NCBI RefSeq assembly: GCF_000801105.2
Contig: NC_079511.1
Coordinates: 13,508,784 to 13,572,783, forward strand
Source of the DNA: Raphanus sativus
Taxonomy: Eukaryota > Streptophyta > Magnoliopsida > Brassicales > Brassicaceae
Direction of reading: 5' to 3'
Length of the DNA stretch: 64,000 nt
In this document: positions 21,220 to 33,764 of the stretch, piece after piece
How positions within the stretch are numbered: the first letter of the stretch is position 1
Layout: every line of letters begins with the position of its first letter
Notes under the pieces: model-generated
The model's input: the letters and a program-made list of their open reading frames with translations, nothing else
Databases searched by the model: none
Told to the model about the DNA's origin: nothing
Program-made: the position numbers and the translations under genes

Positions 21220-23329
21220 ATGGATTCAGAGGTTGTGATTGGTGGTAGTGGTAGTTCGGAGTCTCATGATCATGACAAATCAGTCCTTATTGATAGTGTG
21301 ATTAAGGAGAATCCTGATGTTGATTTTCTTGTGGACGATATGAATAACAACCGGTTAACAGTTTCAAGTTTCGTTAGTGATTCGGTTACAAGCGGGATGG
21401 TAAATGAAGTTGAGAGTGTAGCGTGTAAAGATGAGCAAAGATTGTTAGTGCAGGAGGATGAGAAAAGTTTGGTACTTGACAAGGCTAAAGAGATTACCGG
21501 TTTGCGCCGGGAACTAGAGTTGATATCCGAGTTGCTTTCGGGTCATGAGAAGGGAGACGTCAAGGACCATGAAGGAGCTGATCTACTGCAACGTAGTAAA
21601 GTCTCTGGTAAGCATATAGGATCCGTCACGTCAAAGCCTGAGAATTTGGAGTATTTAAGACGGTTATCGCGTGAAGAGTTGATCAACCATTTTCAGGCTG
21701 AGATGAGTCGGTTGAAAAGAGAGCATGAGTGCACGATGCAAGAGATGACTGAAGAGTATTTTAGCATTAAGAGAAGGTGCTTGAGACTAGAGGAGTGCCC
21801 TTCGCTTTCTTCTTTGAACAAGGACAAGGATTTTGATGTCCTGCGTAAGAAGATCCCTGATGTCATTTCCAAGCTGGATAAGGTTGTATTGGAGGAAGGA
21901 AAGAACAGTGCTGATTCCAAGAGGCTGTTAGATTCTCTGCTTCTAGAAAACAGTCAGCTTAAAGATTCACTATCAGATGTTGAGGATTTGCATGTTGAAG
22001 CTTCTATCTATGAAGATGTGTATGGGTCTGTTGTGGGGGAGTTTGTGAACCAGATTCATTGTGCAAAAGAAGAGGCTAGGAGAGAAGAAGCCTCTGCAAG
22101 CAAGGTTGCTCTTGAAGACTATTGTGTTGAGTCCTACATGGCAGAAGAGTACTGCGCGGTGATATACAAAGAAGCTTTGAAAGAAGCTGGTGAAAAGATT
22201 GGAGAGTTGAACATGAGTGTATCAGAAAGAGAACGAGCGTTGAGATGGGAGATCGCTGAGAAAGAAATACTGAAAGAAAAGATTCACTCGCTGGAATGTC
22301 TTGTTAAGGAGAAGGAGAATGATTTGGGTACAGTGAAGGAGAAGCTAGAGATAGTCTTTCAACAGGTTAACAATCTGCAGTTTCAACTTGATCTGCAAGA
22401 AGTAGTGATTCAAGACAGAAACAAGGAACTGAGAGTTGCTCTGGAAAAGAAAGAAGGTTATGTTATGGAGGTGTCCGAGTTGAAACAGAAGCTTGAGTTG
22501 GCTAGAAAGGATATGAAGATAACCGAAAATGAGAGAGTGAAGTCTGAGCTGAAGTTATCAACAGCACAAGCAGAGCAGAAACTACTTCAGGATCAGATTG
22601 TATCTACGGTTATGAGTCTTGCTAAATGTAGTCAAGATGTGGAGTGTTTGGTAGCAGAAAAGACGAAAAAGATAAACTCTAGGTTTACTCAAATCTCTGT
22701 TTTGCTTAAAAGTTTACTCTATACATAGTTTATCTAGGCATTTCATTCAGTTGACGTATGAGCATTTGTTGATTTGTAGGTTGAGAAGTATGCAGAGCCA
22801 ATTAAATGATCTTGTAGATGAAGTGGATGAACTCAAAGTGAGAGAATCGATGTACAAGCAACAAATGGAGAAGAAGACTTGTGATCTCCAAAAGGCTGAG
22901 ACTGAGGTGAGTTGCTATTGTTCTTCTATCTTGAACAGTTCATAGAAGCTTCTTTTAATCCTATTTTCACAATGACGTGCATATAGTGAGTTGTTTCCTT
23001 TCTTCAGCCATCATTGTAATGACATAAATCTTTTTTTTTTTAATGTGCTACTTGAATCGTAGGTTGATCTTCTTGGTGATGAAATCGATTCTCTCTTGGA
23101 CCTCCTTCAGAAAATATATATAGCTCTTGATCATTACTCACCAATTCTGAAGCATTACCCTGGCGTAAGCATATCCCTCTCTTATAGTGTTGATTTTATG
23201 AAGCTTACATTGTATAGTAAGCTTTCATTTCATCATCTTTTCGATCTTCATCTTTTGCAGATTATCGAGATCTTGAAGCTTGTCCAGAGAGAATTGAGAA
23301 GAGACTCAAAGAGATTATCAGTTTTCTGA
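21220..23329 (+). CDS. WPP-domain-associated protein-like, long coiled coil
   Basis: Four exons: 21220-22682, 22780-22906, 23063-23164, 23261-23329; 1761 nt, 586 residues. Residues about 85-560 are dense in Lys/Glu/Leu heptads (for example [14 protein letters not shown]), so most of the protein is a coiled coil. The C-terminus, [11 protein letters not shown] then [13 protein letters not shown], is the recognisable signature of the plant WPP-domain-associated protein family (Arabidopsis At2g34730), which binds WPP-domain proteins linked to the nuclear envelope. The Arabidopsis protein is longer (about 829 residues by memory), so this copy is shorter at the N-terminus. It is not at its expected position: in Arabidopsis this slot is UGT78D1. 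All introns are GT-AG and the frame is intact. Confidence 0.8.
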
Positions 23330-23697
23330 TCTAGTCTTCATATAAATCTCTTTTCTCACAAGTTTCATTGCATTCCCTGTTGTCCAAGCCAAGTAGGTAT
23401 TTTTTGTAACCCAGAGATATAATCAATAGCAAGAATAGGTGTTGACGATTGTCTTTTTTTCATAGCTTCTTGACTTATAGGTTGATTTCGTTCCCTTGGA
23501 TGGTCTTAAGAAATTTCTTTAACTCTACAATGCTTAAGCATTAGAGCAACTCAAGAGATCATATATAACAAAAAATGGAACTTGACAATAACAAGAATTG
23601 GGCTTTGACATTGAGATTTTAGTGTGTTGTATATTGTACATATGTACCAAAACAAGAGAAAAATAGATCACTATGGGTGGCATGTGCTAAAAAAGAT
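23330..23697. other. Convergent 3' intergenic region
   Basis: 3' flanks of the coiled-coil gene and of the kinase-like gene; no other feature seen. Confidence 0.5.
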
Positions 23698-25576
23698 TCA
23701 AGAAACATCGATTTTGACAGTTAAGAAATTCATGGCCAACAATGCAGCTCCAACAGCTGGCTCTACCTGAACAACATATCAATATATTTACTTAATTCAG
23801 TCTTTGCGAGAGAGATAATGAACGAGAGAAGTAAAAAAAAAGGCTGACTGAACCTTTGGTATGATGGTTTGAGCGCCAGGAAAGTGTTGGTTGATACGCT
23901 TTGAGACTTCTTTTCCAATATCCCATTTCATATTAGCGTTTAGGACACCGCCCACCATTACAACCGGGAAACAAGCTTTTCCATCTGCAAACGAGTACAC
24001 AATACTGACACTGTTAAGGAACCGAGTGGCAAAAATAACAAGAATCCGTTGGATAATGTGAAATCACCTTTGCCACATAAACCAAGTCTCTGAACAACAG
24101 CTTTTACACTTAGAGCTAAATCATCAGCTGCATCAACCAAGATCTTATCCGAAATTTCGTCACCAGCTTCTGCACAGGAGACTACTTGAGGAACAAGAGC
24201 AGCAATACGTGCCCAAGATGGATCAGCGTACGTCCACCTACATCCAGAAACGTTAGATTGCCAATTTTAATGTGGTGTTGGTGTTTTCGTCCTAATAAAG
24301 GATTTACTAAAACAAACAAAAAGGAGTACTTCTCTTCATGTCTGAAGAATTCTGAATGTACATGGCTACCAATAAATTATAGAAAGTGAGCAAGTCATTA
24401 TTTTGGAAAAGAAGGTACCCGATGAGTTCATCAGGAGAGGAAAGTCCAAGCGCTTTTAAGATGGTACTTGTGAGCATCGTTTCTGGACCACGACCATCAT
24501 GAGCTCTAATCACCGCCGTTAAGGCTTGTGCAGATATCCCATAGCCACTGTTAATAATCACATCATCGTTGTTCACATAATCATATCGGGTAAAAGAAAC
24601 TCCATACATTCACAAAGTGTATTTCCAACAAATAGCATATGGAGAAGTCTTATAGCTTCGAAGGGAAAGGAAAATAAATACCTTCCCCAATCACCTAAGA
24701 TAGGTCCAGCACCAGAAGCTCTAGCCTCCCTACCATCTTCATCAAAGCCATAGGCTATACATCCAGTACCGGCTATCAAAACACATCCATGAAGCTTTCC
24801 CATTGTCCCACTAGCTAAAGCCACTATAGCATCATTCTGAACATATACCTTGACATGACTAGGGAACATGTCCCTGAAACAAAAAAACATAATGGTAAGA
24901 ACCGAGAGATAATCGAACTCCTACCTACTATATCAAACAGAGATGAATAGCACCTAATCCAATTCTGAATCATATCCTGGTCGGAGGGATGATTAACACC
25001 AGAAACACCTAAGCACACACCACGGACATGTGACTTATCTGAACCGGACTCTACAAGCGCCTCAGAAATAACTTGCTCTAGTGAATCTCTCGCTGCAGTC
25101 TCTGCATACGCAGTAGATAAATGTACTGACTTTAAAAAAAAGGTAGAATCAATCAAAGTGGTGCCCCACAAACAAGCATAACCAAACATATTTGCTGCAA
25201 TGAAAAAAAGCCAATAGATAGATTCAACATTCCATAGGACTAAAAGAACCAAAGAAGCACATTACATAACTGAAAAGACTTCTTTTGTGTTCATCAACCA
25301 AATCTAAATTACTGATTAAAATTGAGAAAGGTTCGAAATTGGGAACGTACCTCCTACGCTATTGCGATTGGTGCAGCCGGCGACGGCTCGACCGAGGATC
25401 GGAAGAGGCTCGGGGAAACGATCTCCGTAGGGGAAAAACGGCACGCAGACGCAGACAGTTGAGGTGGCGCCACCGTCGAGGCCCAAGATGAGGCCATCTC
25501 CGAAGCCGTTCTCCACCGCTGCTTCTCCTCTTCCTTCTTCTTCTTCCAGGTTTCCATTGCTATGCGGATTCCTCAT
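23698..25576 (-). CDS. BadF/BadG-type ATPase, N-acetylglucosamine kinase-like
   Basis: Seven minus-strand exons: 25576-25351, 25101-24954, 24873-24682, 24547-24419, 24237-24068, 23984-23854, 23766-23698; sum 1065 nt, 354 residues. The ASKHA/actin-like fold is shown by the phosphate-1 loop GLDGGATSTVCV (about residues 33-44), VCLGVSGVNHP, the Asp-containing VYVQNDAIVALAS, the second phosphate loop IAGTGCIAYGFDEDG, and VMVGGVLNAN near the C-terminus. In animals this family phosphorylates N-acetylglucosamine; the plant substrate is not known to me. The order matches Arabidopsis At1g30540. Intron 1 (25102-25350) contains a spurious open frame. The protein ends LAMNFLTVKIDVS. Intact. Confidence 0.9.
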
Positions 25577-26449
25577 TTTTAATCATACAACAAAAAAAAA
25601 ACTGGGAATCTCAAACAACCCAGATGAGATCAAGGAAGGTGGAGCAATGGGTCGTCGGAAAGTTAGTGCCTTTCGATCGGCAGATCAAGGATTGGGATAT
25701 CTACAATTTTCCACGGAAGATATTTATCTCATGCTTGACAATGAAAAGCGTAATTCACGAGTTTCTTTTTTTTTTTGTTTTAGAGGTTTATCAACGACAA
25801 AGGGGGACAAAAAAATCAATATATCCACGTGAATTTTTTTTTATTTTTTCACTTTGATTTGAGGTTCAAGATTGAAGATTGAATCTCACTCAATAATTTA
25901 CAACCATTTAAGTCCCTTTTTCCCCAATCAGGAGGCCAATCATTTAAGTTGGAGATATAGTTTAAAGTTCGTTTTGGTGTTGAAACAAATATAGCAGCAG
26001 TGTGGTAGAAACTAAACACGAGTCACTTAATCAGGAAGAGAAGTCTATATGAAGAGAGACATGTGTTGTGATTTTGTTTTTAGGTGTATATGCTTGCATG
26101 TGCTATTAGTGTTAATACCAAATCAAATCAAACAAGTTTTTTTTTCCCTCAGTGCCATGAGAGATGAAAGGACAACCTTAATACCGATAAGAATCCATAA
26201 ACCAGAGACCTCCTAGTTATGTCACCTAACCAGTCCCAAGCAAAATGTCTAAAATAAGCCGTGATGGCTTTCAATTTGCCTCCAACACAGTTTTGCAAAT
26301 AAATGATCTCCTCATTGTGCTCTTCCTTAGACAAATATGCGTTACCTCAAGAGTTAGAGGTGGAGAGGAGAGCCAAGCAAGCTCTTCCAGTTGTGCTAAA
26401 TCAACATTTTGCGGTAGGAACATTATGATGTTAGGTGTAATGAACGGTT
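25577..26449. other. Intergenic, AT-rich, with a possible degraded coding fragment
   Basis: No promoter element is clear. On the minus strand 26149-26454 contains a stretch reading in one frame LAQLEELAWLSSPPLTLEV and, after a frame change, SKEEHNEEIIYLQNCVGGK. The composition is protein-like but I do not recognise it and the frame is broken, so it is at most a gene remnant. Confidence 0.35.
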
Positions 26450-27190
26450 GTTAGACCCTGAGGAGGCACCACGACAAGACACTTTGAGTCGAGTAGTTTC
26501 CTCTACCACGATAAACTCGACGGCGTTGACCACGACCTCATGAAGAGTATCCGCCTCTGTTGGTGTAGAAAGCCTGATGTAGAGCAAGCTTCAGTAGGAG
26601 CCTCATAAGAGGACAGCTTCTTGTTGAAACCGAATAATTTAAGACCATATCTTCAAAGTTTGGTCCTGGGAAAGTTTCATCGAGTATTTGATGATAGTAG
26701 AAATTGGCGTATGCTGGATTTGGTGTCTCAATAACTTGATCTTCATTTCTAACGGTGGGAGTCGGAGGAGGAGGAGGAGGTGTCGCCGCTAACGTAATCA
26801 AGAAGAGATTGAGAATTGAGAAATTGCTCAAACTGGAACTTCCAATACAGATAGTTCGAGTCATTGAGTTTAAGTGTCACACACTGTGTGATTGTTAACG
26901 GAGAAGAAAGAGGGTTTCCATCTATGGCTCTGATACCATATGAGCTTGATGATATCAAGGGAAATAAGTGAAGAAAATAACTTTCTTATTGATTGTTTTC
27001 TGTTCGGGTTACACGCTTACAATGAGAGCTAATATATAGACAGATTGTGTGCTTGAGTACAGATAAGATAGAGGACAACTCAGCATGTGACAACACACAA
27101 TCCTAAAGTTCAAAATGGTTTGATAGCTGTATATCCTTAGCTGTGTAACCTGTACGAAAACCACTGTAGAAGCCGGAAAACCGAATCAAA
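26450..27190 (-). mobile_element. Relic of a second Copia element: LTR fragment, PBS, damaged gag
   Basis: Minus strand: a primer-binding site TGGTATCAGAGC lies at about 26927-26938, right next to an LTR-like end (TG on the plus strand at 26941). Downstream, a gag start reads TLKLNDSNYLYWKFQFEQFL, the hallmark of UBN2-type Copia gag proteins, then the frame stops; a second frame (FYYHQILDETFPGPNFEDM, then TNRGGYSS) follows after internal loss. No pol was found. The LTR outer boundary could not be fixed; a minus-strand TATATATTAG at about 27040 fits an LTR promoter. Confidence 0.7.
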
Positions 27191-27700
27191 TAAACTATAT
27201 AATAAAAACGAGATGTTAAGGAAAGAAACGAAATAAAAGCCGAAATGAAACCGGAACGAAAAATGTTCATGGAATCGAGATATGATATCTCTTTCTTTAA
27301 CTCTTTATATTCGCTCCGTAGTTGATTAAACTTCTTTTCTCACGTGCTTTTATGTTCAAGCTTTTATGTTGATTCTGAATATTTACAGATGACCAAATTT
27401 TTTTGTAGTTGCAGAGTAGTTAATGCCGGCTAGAAGAAAGTGAAAAATAGGGCTGAAATTTCAAGAAGAAAATAAGCACGTGACATAAGTGCGATATTTA
27501 AAACGTTTAGGCCTACGGCTTGTTATTATAATTGGACTATCTTCTTTTTTTTTTTTTTTTTTGGCAACGCCTTGGACTATCTTCTAATACTATAAAGAAG
27601 AGGTCTATTCTCTTCTCCTCTTGCCACCTCATCAAATAGGGTGATGAGAATCCAACACCTGTCCCTCCATCCAAAGCGCATCGGATCAATTAAGTTTGTG
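27191..27700. other. Intergenic, AT-rich, poly-T run at 27546-27562
   Basis: No gene or element end recognised. Confidence 0.5.
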
Positions 27701-27714
27701 TTATTGGGTTTCTC

Positions 27715-27750
27715 GGTTTCATTGGGCCTTATTATTGTGCAGCCCATAAA
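27715..27750 (+). promoter_or_regulatory. Two Site II-type motifs upstream of a small spliced gene
   Basis: TGGGCC (27723-27728) and AGCCCA (27741-27746, TGGGCT on the other strand) lie 13 bp apart, about 410 bp before the ATG at 28156. Paired TGGGCY motifs are typical of plant promoters for ribosomal, mitochondrial and other growth-linked genes. Function here is inferred. Confidence 0.45.
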
Positions 27751-28155
27751 GTTCTGCAGAACACAGTCGTGGCGAAACACAACGTTTTCAATTACGTAGC
27801 TGACCTTCCGTCTCCTTCATCGCAAGAACTCATTAACAGATCAATCTATCACCCATTAATATTTCGCCCACGATTTGGATTCAATGCGATATTTTTGTTG
27901 TTCAAGGCGGTGGAAACGACTATAAGAAGGTATTTCAGAGAGTTGTGTTCTATTTTTTGGCCGTGAATCGTCATGAAGCATCTCTGATCGAGTTTCAGTG
28001 GTGTAGTTTTGTATGAGATTAGGAGGACACAAGAGCTTGCCATCTTCCATCAACACAAAATCCTCCTTGATTCTAAGGTTATTACGTTCTTAATGATTTT
28101 GGGAAGCAAGGAATCTCTCTTTTTCTCTTTGTTTGCCTGTTGAATCGTTTTAGTG

Positions 28156-28889
28156 ATGGTGAATTACAGGGGACCGGGCCAGAGCCATAACCATGGACTC
28201 CCAGATCTTACTCTGTCGGACAGATCTTCCAAGCATCTCACCGTTGCGGAGATTCTTGCTTGGCTTAACAACGGCAGCAGTGAAAATGGCGGTTCTTGGT
28301 TGGCTCAACGGTGAGAGTCCGCCTTCACTAAGATTTCATCTAGAGACACACACGTTTCTTTGATCTTGGTAAGTAATTGTTCTTTTTCTTATTTGATCGA
28401 TTTATGCTTCCCACCTATGCTTGATTGATTTCTTTTGTGTTTGATGTGATTCGTTGTCTTCCATTGATCAAAGAAGTACACTAGAGCATCAATCAAGGAC
28501 TTGCACATTTGAAAAAGATGAAGAAGCAGTATATGGGTAAGTAGAAATTCTAAAGTGTCTTTCTATATGATTCAAAGATCTAAGAGTCTCTTCATTAGGT
28601 ATGTTTAGTTTACTCGTAGTTCCTCTAATCATAGTATCATACTAACAATCTAATATTTTTTGAAAGTGGTGCTGCATATGTGTCCGTGGAGGACCAGAAG
28701 AAGCGCGTTTAGCTATGGAGAGGTATGTCTATGCATCTAAAATTTATATTTGATGTATCATGTTGATGCCTTTGTGTTGATCATTCTGTTTATGTACAGT
28801 ACTTGGAACTTATAGAGTGTGAGTATGATCTCAAGAGATGTGTAGACTTTTACAAGCTGAGTCACAACGTCCCCAATTCTGATGAATAA
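28156..28889 (+). CDS. Small unrecognised spliced gene (about 114 residues)
   Basis: A four-exon model stays in frame: 28156-28310, 28477-28536, 28667-28706, 28800-28889 (345 nt, 114 residues). Donors at 28311 (GTGAGAG) and 28537 (GTAAGT) are strong; the exon 3 donor (CGC then GTTTAG) is weak. Reading through it instead gives an 86-residue protein ending VSVEDQKKRV. The protein starts MVNYRGPGQSHNHGLPDL, has LTVAEILAWLNNGSSENGG, then TCTFEKDEEAVYGGAAYV, and ends ECEYDLKRCVDFYKLSHN. No family is recognised and no membrane segment or signal is seen. The Site II pair upstream, good splice sites and protein-like composition support a real gene; a decayed copy is the alternative. Confidence 0.45.
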
Positions 28890-31800
28890 ACCTCTTATCT
28901 TATACTCATGTAAGTGACCTTACAAAGGAAGATGATCCCCTGAATCCAGCTGTAACTAGGGTGATGGTGTAAGGGAATGTAGGAAACAGAAACCACAGTT
29001 TTCAAAGTTGTAACCTGGTGATGACTGAGCCCACTGTAGGAACTGTTGAGAAAGAGTTGGCGACAGCAAAGTAATAAGAACAGACGAGAGAGAATGAGAT
29101 GGATGAGAAGAGAGGACACACCACAAGAGAAGCTGCATAGATGCTGGAGACTTATAGAGATGGAGGCGGTGTCTCTCAACTCAAAAGAGGGGCAGAATAT
29201 GGTGGAGGTTGTAAACGCCTACACGTCTATTTCAACTTCTAGAATAACCACAATATGTGACAAGAATAAGTCACAATTTTATATTTTACTATATTTGATT
29301 CAACTTAATAGATTTATTGTACCAAACGAAAACCAATATTTTCAATTTGTCTTTCAATGGAAAACACTTCTTATGTAAGGCTTGGGGCAATTTGAAGATT
29401 TTTAATCAGAAATCATTATTTCTTACAAAAGACAAGACAGCAACCACATTCTTCTATTTTTTTCAACAGGACCTAGAAAGAAAAAAACAGAAGACCGAGT
29501 TATTAAGCTTTCCAGAAAAAAACACACTTAATTACGATTTCAAAAAAACAAGAGGGCTGGAAGTACAAATCTCACCAAATAGTTTAAACTAATCCTCAGG
29601 ACCAAACAGAGACTACTGTGAAAGGATATATCTTTATTCAAAACGTATTTCCTGACTTATTTCGAGTTCGTACATACACTTAGATAAATATCACAGCTCG
29701 CTATAAACGTCAACATGCACAATTAAAAAGGAACACATGAACAAAAGGATATTATACATATTAAGCTCTAGACCAATGCTTGACGTTTTCTGTTATGAGT
29801 CCATAGTTTTTCCTACCACAAAAACGGCTGTAAAGAAAGCTCAGCACCTACAAAAAAGTTGATCATCAAAACGAGAGAAAGGTCAGGACGAAGTCAAGTG
29901 CCAATTGGCAATCAACTAACTAATTAAGACTTCTGGAAAGTGCGATATTAGATAGTAGAGATTAATAGTAGGTTTTCACAATGGCTAACCCACTCAAAAA
30001 TACTGTACCTTTTATCGCCGTAAACAATCTATTCCTTTTTCACATCGTTTAAATAAATAATTATAAAAATAAAAATAAAAGTAAAAATATCATTAAATAT
30101 TTATTTTGCGTTTTAAACCTAATGCTTGCAGTTTTAAAAATAATCTTATACTTATTGTTGCTCAACAAATCTTATACTTACTTTCATAATTAAAATATAA
30201 AATATTTAAAATAATTATGTATTCATGATTCCTTTTAAAAACTGAGATTTTTGGAATCTAAGAAAACTAAAGAAACAAATATAGTTAAGATATTATACCT
30301 ATATTGTAAGTACTCATTAAAATTTAAGATATTTATATAGTTGACATTCATTTATCTACACGGCCAACCTGATACATTTCAAACTGTGTTGGTTACGCAA
30401 TGAAGAGCAGCTGCTTGCTTTGGCTAACACCTTCAAATTTCAGTTAATGTTCTTCCTGCACCCTACCAGAAAAACTGGGAAGAGGTAAAAGAAGATCATC
30501 GTTTGCATCAATAGAAAGTAGATGCAAAAGCAATCCATTTGGTGGCTCTTCGACTAATACTCGGAACCAAAACACGGACCTTAGACTCGGACTCATCTTC
30601 GGATCCAGACAATATTACAGCGGCGTAGGAAATAAAGAATATATAGTCGTCACAGCTGATCTTGAAAAGGTTATGAAAGAAGAAGATCAAAACGCGAAGG
30701 TGAACATGGAAGGAGTCGTAATGTCGTATTGGAAAAAGGATCACTCTTTTTTGCTTAATGGGTACTATGATTGATGACAACGCACATTACATGTTCAACG
30801 CCTCAGTCATATGTAAGAATCTACACACATTTATTTTTGCATGTATACAAAAACCCATTTTACAGTTGGCGTTAAGAAAGATTCGTAAATGATATTTTTT
30901 CTCATTTTGGCTCTTAATTTCTAAATAACACGACATCTTCCAACATGGTCAATACTATTTATATAGTTATGTCTTTACATGGGGAGGAAGGGGGGGGGAG
31001 GTGGAGGTCTTCTGGTGATCTTCTAAAATTCATGGTATGTGGGTAAGAAGAGTGGAAGTATATTGGCTGAATGGTGAACTAAAAAAAAGAGATGTATTTG
31101 TAGTGAGAAGATCATGAGCTAAACTTTAGCAAAATCTCAATAAAATTAACATATCAAATTATCGCATTAAATTGTAGCAGTATCTTATGAAATTTAGTTA
31201 TCCACAACGAATTTGATATTGAATATCATAAAATCAAACAATTTTAACTATAAAAGTTGAAAAAAATAAATAAAAAGAATAACAATTTAATAATAATATT
31301 TTTAAAGTATCTAATGTGTCATAGTGATTTTTTAAAAAATTGTTTGAGTCTTATTGGTATAGGTAAACTAAAATAAACATTGAAAAAATAAATAATGATT
31401 TTTTTTTATTATAATTAGAAAATAATTTATAAATTAATTATTTAAAATACGTAGATGAAATTGTTGTAAAATATGAACCTTATTGGCATTTTTAGTTAAA
31501 AGTAAATTAAAGATTTAAATTAGATTTGTATTATTATTTTATATAAATGAGATGTGTCTAGCCAGTATACATATCTCTCTTTCTAAAATGTAGAATCACT
31601 GTATATAATTATTATAAGTATATACATTTCCCTTTGTAAAATGTAGGAACATTGTATCTAATTATTTCAAAATCATCAAATACAATACAAAATGCTATAA
31701 AATACTCTAAAATGCTAAATTTATTTTCTTTCAAAATAATTTTTAGGAACATTAATTAATGCAGGAGTAAAAAAAAATATATGCAACTTCGTATGTTAGG

Positions 31801-31899
31801 CGGATACAATATTTTAGAAGACTATAAAATTAAGTCAAATTTCAGTAGAGCATATATTATCATCGAAGTTGTCAAAAATAATAATATTATCATCGAAAT
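28890..31899. other. Gene-poor AT-rich region
   Basis: No supportable gene. Open frames at 28895-29592 and 30508-30780 lack family features and splice signals. A purine-rich G tract lies at 30981-31007. From about 31080 the DNA is very AT-rich and probably belongs to the non-autonomous Helitron that ends at 31926, but its 5' TC end was not found. Confidence 0.5.
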
Positions 31900-31926
31900 C
31901 CGGCGCGTAGCGCCGGGCTCCCCTAG
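31900..31926 (+). mobile_element. Helitron 3' terminus with perfect 7-bp hairpin
   Basis: CCGGCGC-GTA-GCGCCGG (31900-31916) is a perfect hairpin, followed six bases later by CTAG (31923-31926) and T. This is the standard Helitron end. The GC-rich hairpin stands out in AT-rich surroundings. Confidence 0.8.
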
Positions 31927-33764
31927 TAAAACATATATAACACGGACTCATTGCACAAATGGAAACTTAAATTATTGTGAAACATTTCACAATAATACAC
32001 ATCATCAACTACACAACGGAAAAAATATACAGTGGAACCTTTTAGTTGGGTTTATCAGGTGAAAGTTCGGATATAAATGTTGGAGATGAATGAGTCTTCA
32101 TTCTTTGATCGGAGGGAAGAAACCACTGTCATAGCTTTGGAATGATTGTTTCGGTTAACCGTTCGGTTCGTCGAATTGAACCTACCCGAACCGATAATCG
32201 ATAACATTTGAGATTTATGCCGATCAATTTTGTCTTGATAACCGAAGTGAAATCGAAATGACCAAATTTTGGTTCGGTTCGGTTTTAAATCCCAGCACTA
32301 GTTAGAAAATATATTGATTGTCAATAGATAGAAAGCAGAACAATGGACTTAAAGCTTGATTAAGTATTGACCGTTGAGCAGCTACCTGTTAGCTTACATT
32401 TCTCCAAGCGCGATCGGTTCTTGACGTTCACCGGTGTCTTGTTGTTGTTAACTCGGGAGTCAAAAGAGTCAAACTTGTGTTTCAAGGTGTGTGTTTCGAT
32501 CTACCCGGAAATCGAAACACTCGGTTTTGGTATTATTTGGATTAAATGGTTGTTCATAAACAAAACCTTAAACCTCAACCGGTTTCGAAAAAAACCCGTA
32601 ACGTTAACGGGCCTTTGCCGAAGTTGGATCGTAATATTTACGTTTTTGACATTTCAATCTTTACTGCCTCGAGTTACTTCTCTTTGAGTTGACGAAGTAG
32701 TCTTCCACTCTAGTAGTCGGCTTACCAAAAAAAACAGAACATCAACTGCTTACAAGTGATGTTGTCTTGAAGAGCTAGTATTGATGAAACAATGATCAAG
32801 ACTACTTGCAAGATATGAAAACAAAAGGCCAAAAAGACTACTTTCGAAAAGATGAGACGAGTCAACTCAGTCAAGTTGCCTAGTTTACAAACACCAGGCA
32901 TTTGGCCGTTACTCAAAAACATAGAGGACCATACCATCAAGCGGATGAGTGATCTCTTGGGGGCATTCAGAAAAGACAACAACAAATTATTGTTTAAAAA
33001 GCCAAGCATCTAAATGTGATTACCGATTATCTTCAACCATGTCCACATCCAAAGGAATCAAGATATAGAAGCACCAACAAGAACATACCAAAACAGAAAT
33101 TTGACTTGACAAAAGGTGTTTTTAAATAATTAAAGGAAAACAGAGTGATAGTACTAGTGATTGAGAGTCTATAAGATATTCAACACAAGGATGCATTGGC
33201 TCTCTGTCCTTTTGCCATTTGTTTGCTGCTAGTGGGTAGATTTCTGGTCCGGCCTCAAATCATCATGTCATATATTTGCTGAAACGAAATGGAGCAAAAG
33301 TAGTGGTGACATGGTGGGACCAATACACAATTGAGATTGTTTATACCAGAAAGTAAGGTTTTTTTGAAGGTGGTTTTAGTGTTAAAAGACTTGGTTATAA
33401 AATTGGAGTGGAGGTTGTAAAAGATAGTAAAGGGAAAGAGTGTGTCTGTGTGTGTGTCCCCAATAGAGTATGATAATTGAGTCTTTATGGAGCCCTGTGC
33501 CACACAAACCTTCTTTTCTCACGTGCTTCCAATCACATGTATCAGTATATTTGCCTATTTAGAGTGAAGATCACGAAACTGATAGTGTAATACTATTAAA
33601 TTTAAAAAAAAAAAATCAAAAAGATTTGGATGAGAGAAAAAGAAAGTGTTCAACTTGGAACTACTTTTCTCAAAGATAAAGTGAACTTCCCCCAAAGCCT
33701 ATGTTTTTGAAAGGTGTTCCTCCACACCATAGAGAGAGTGTCTGCAGAGACTTTCGTCTTCTTG
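31927..33764. other. Intergenic; GGTTCGG tract and NPH3 promoter side
   Basis: 32150-32300 holds a GGTTCGG/CCGAACC-rich patch like those in the hAT-type MITEs, ending in a TAGTGCTGGG-type terminus on the minus strand (about 32287-32301), with no partner found. 33000-33764 is upstream sequence of the NPH3-family gene. No other gene seen. Confidence 0.4.

Noticed and set aside
28895..29592. Open frames of 91-110 codons on both strands
   Set aside because: Low-complexity, overlapping frames without splice signals or family features.
30508..30780. Minus-strand frame of 90 codons
   Set aside because: Hydrophobic, AT-driven composition with no recognisable motif; some Ser/Glu-rich sequence but not enough to call a gene.
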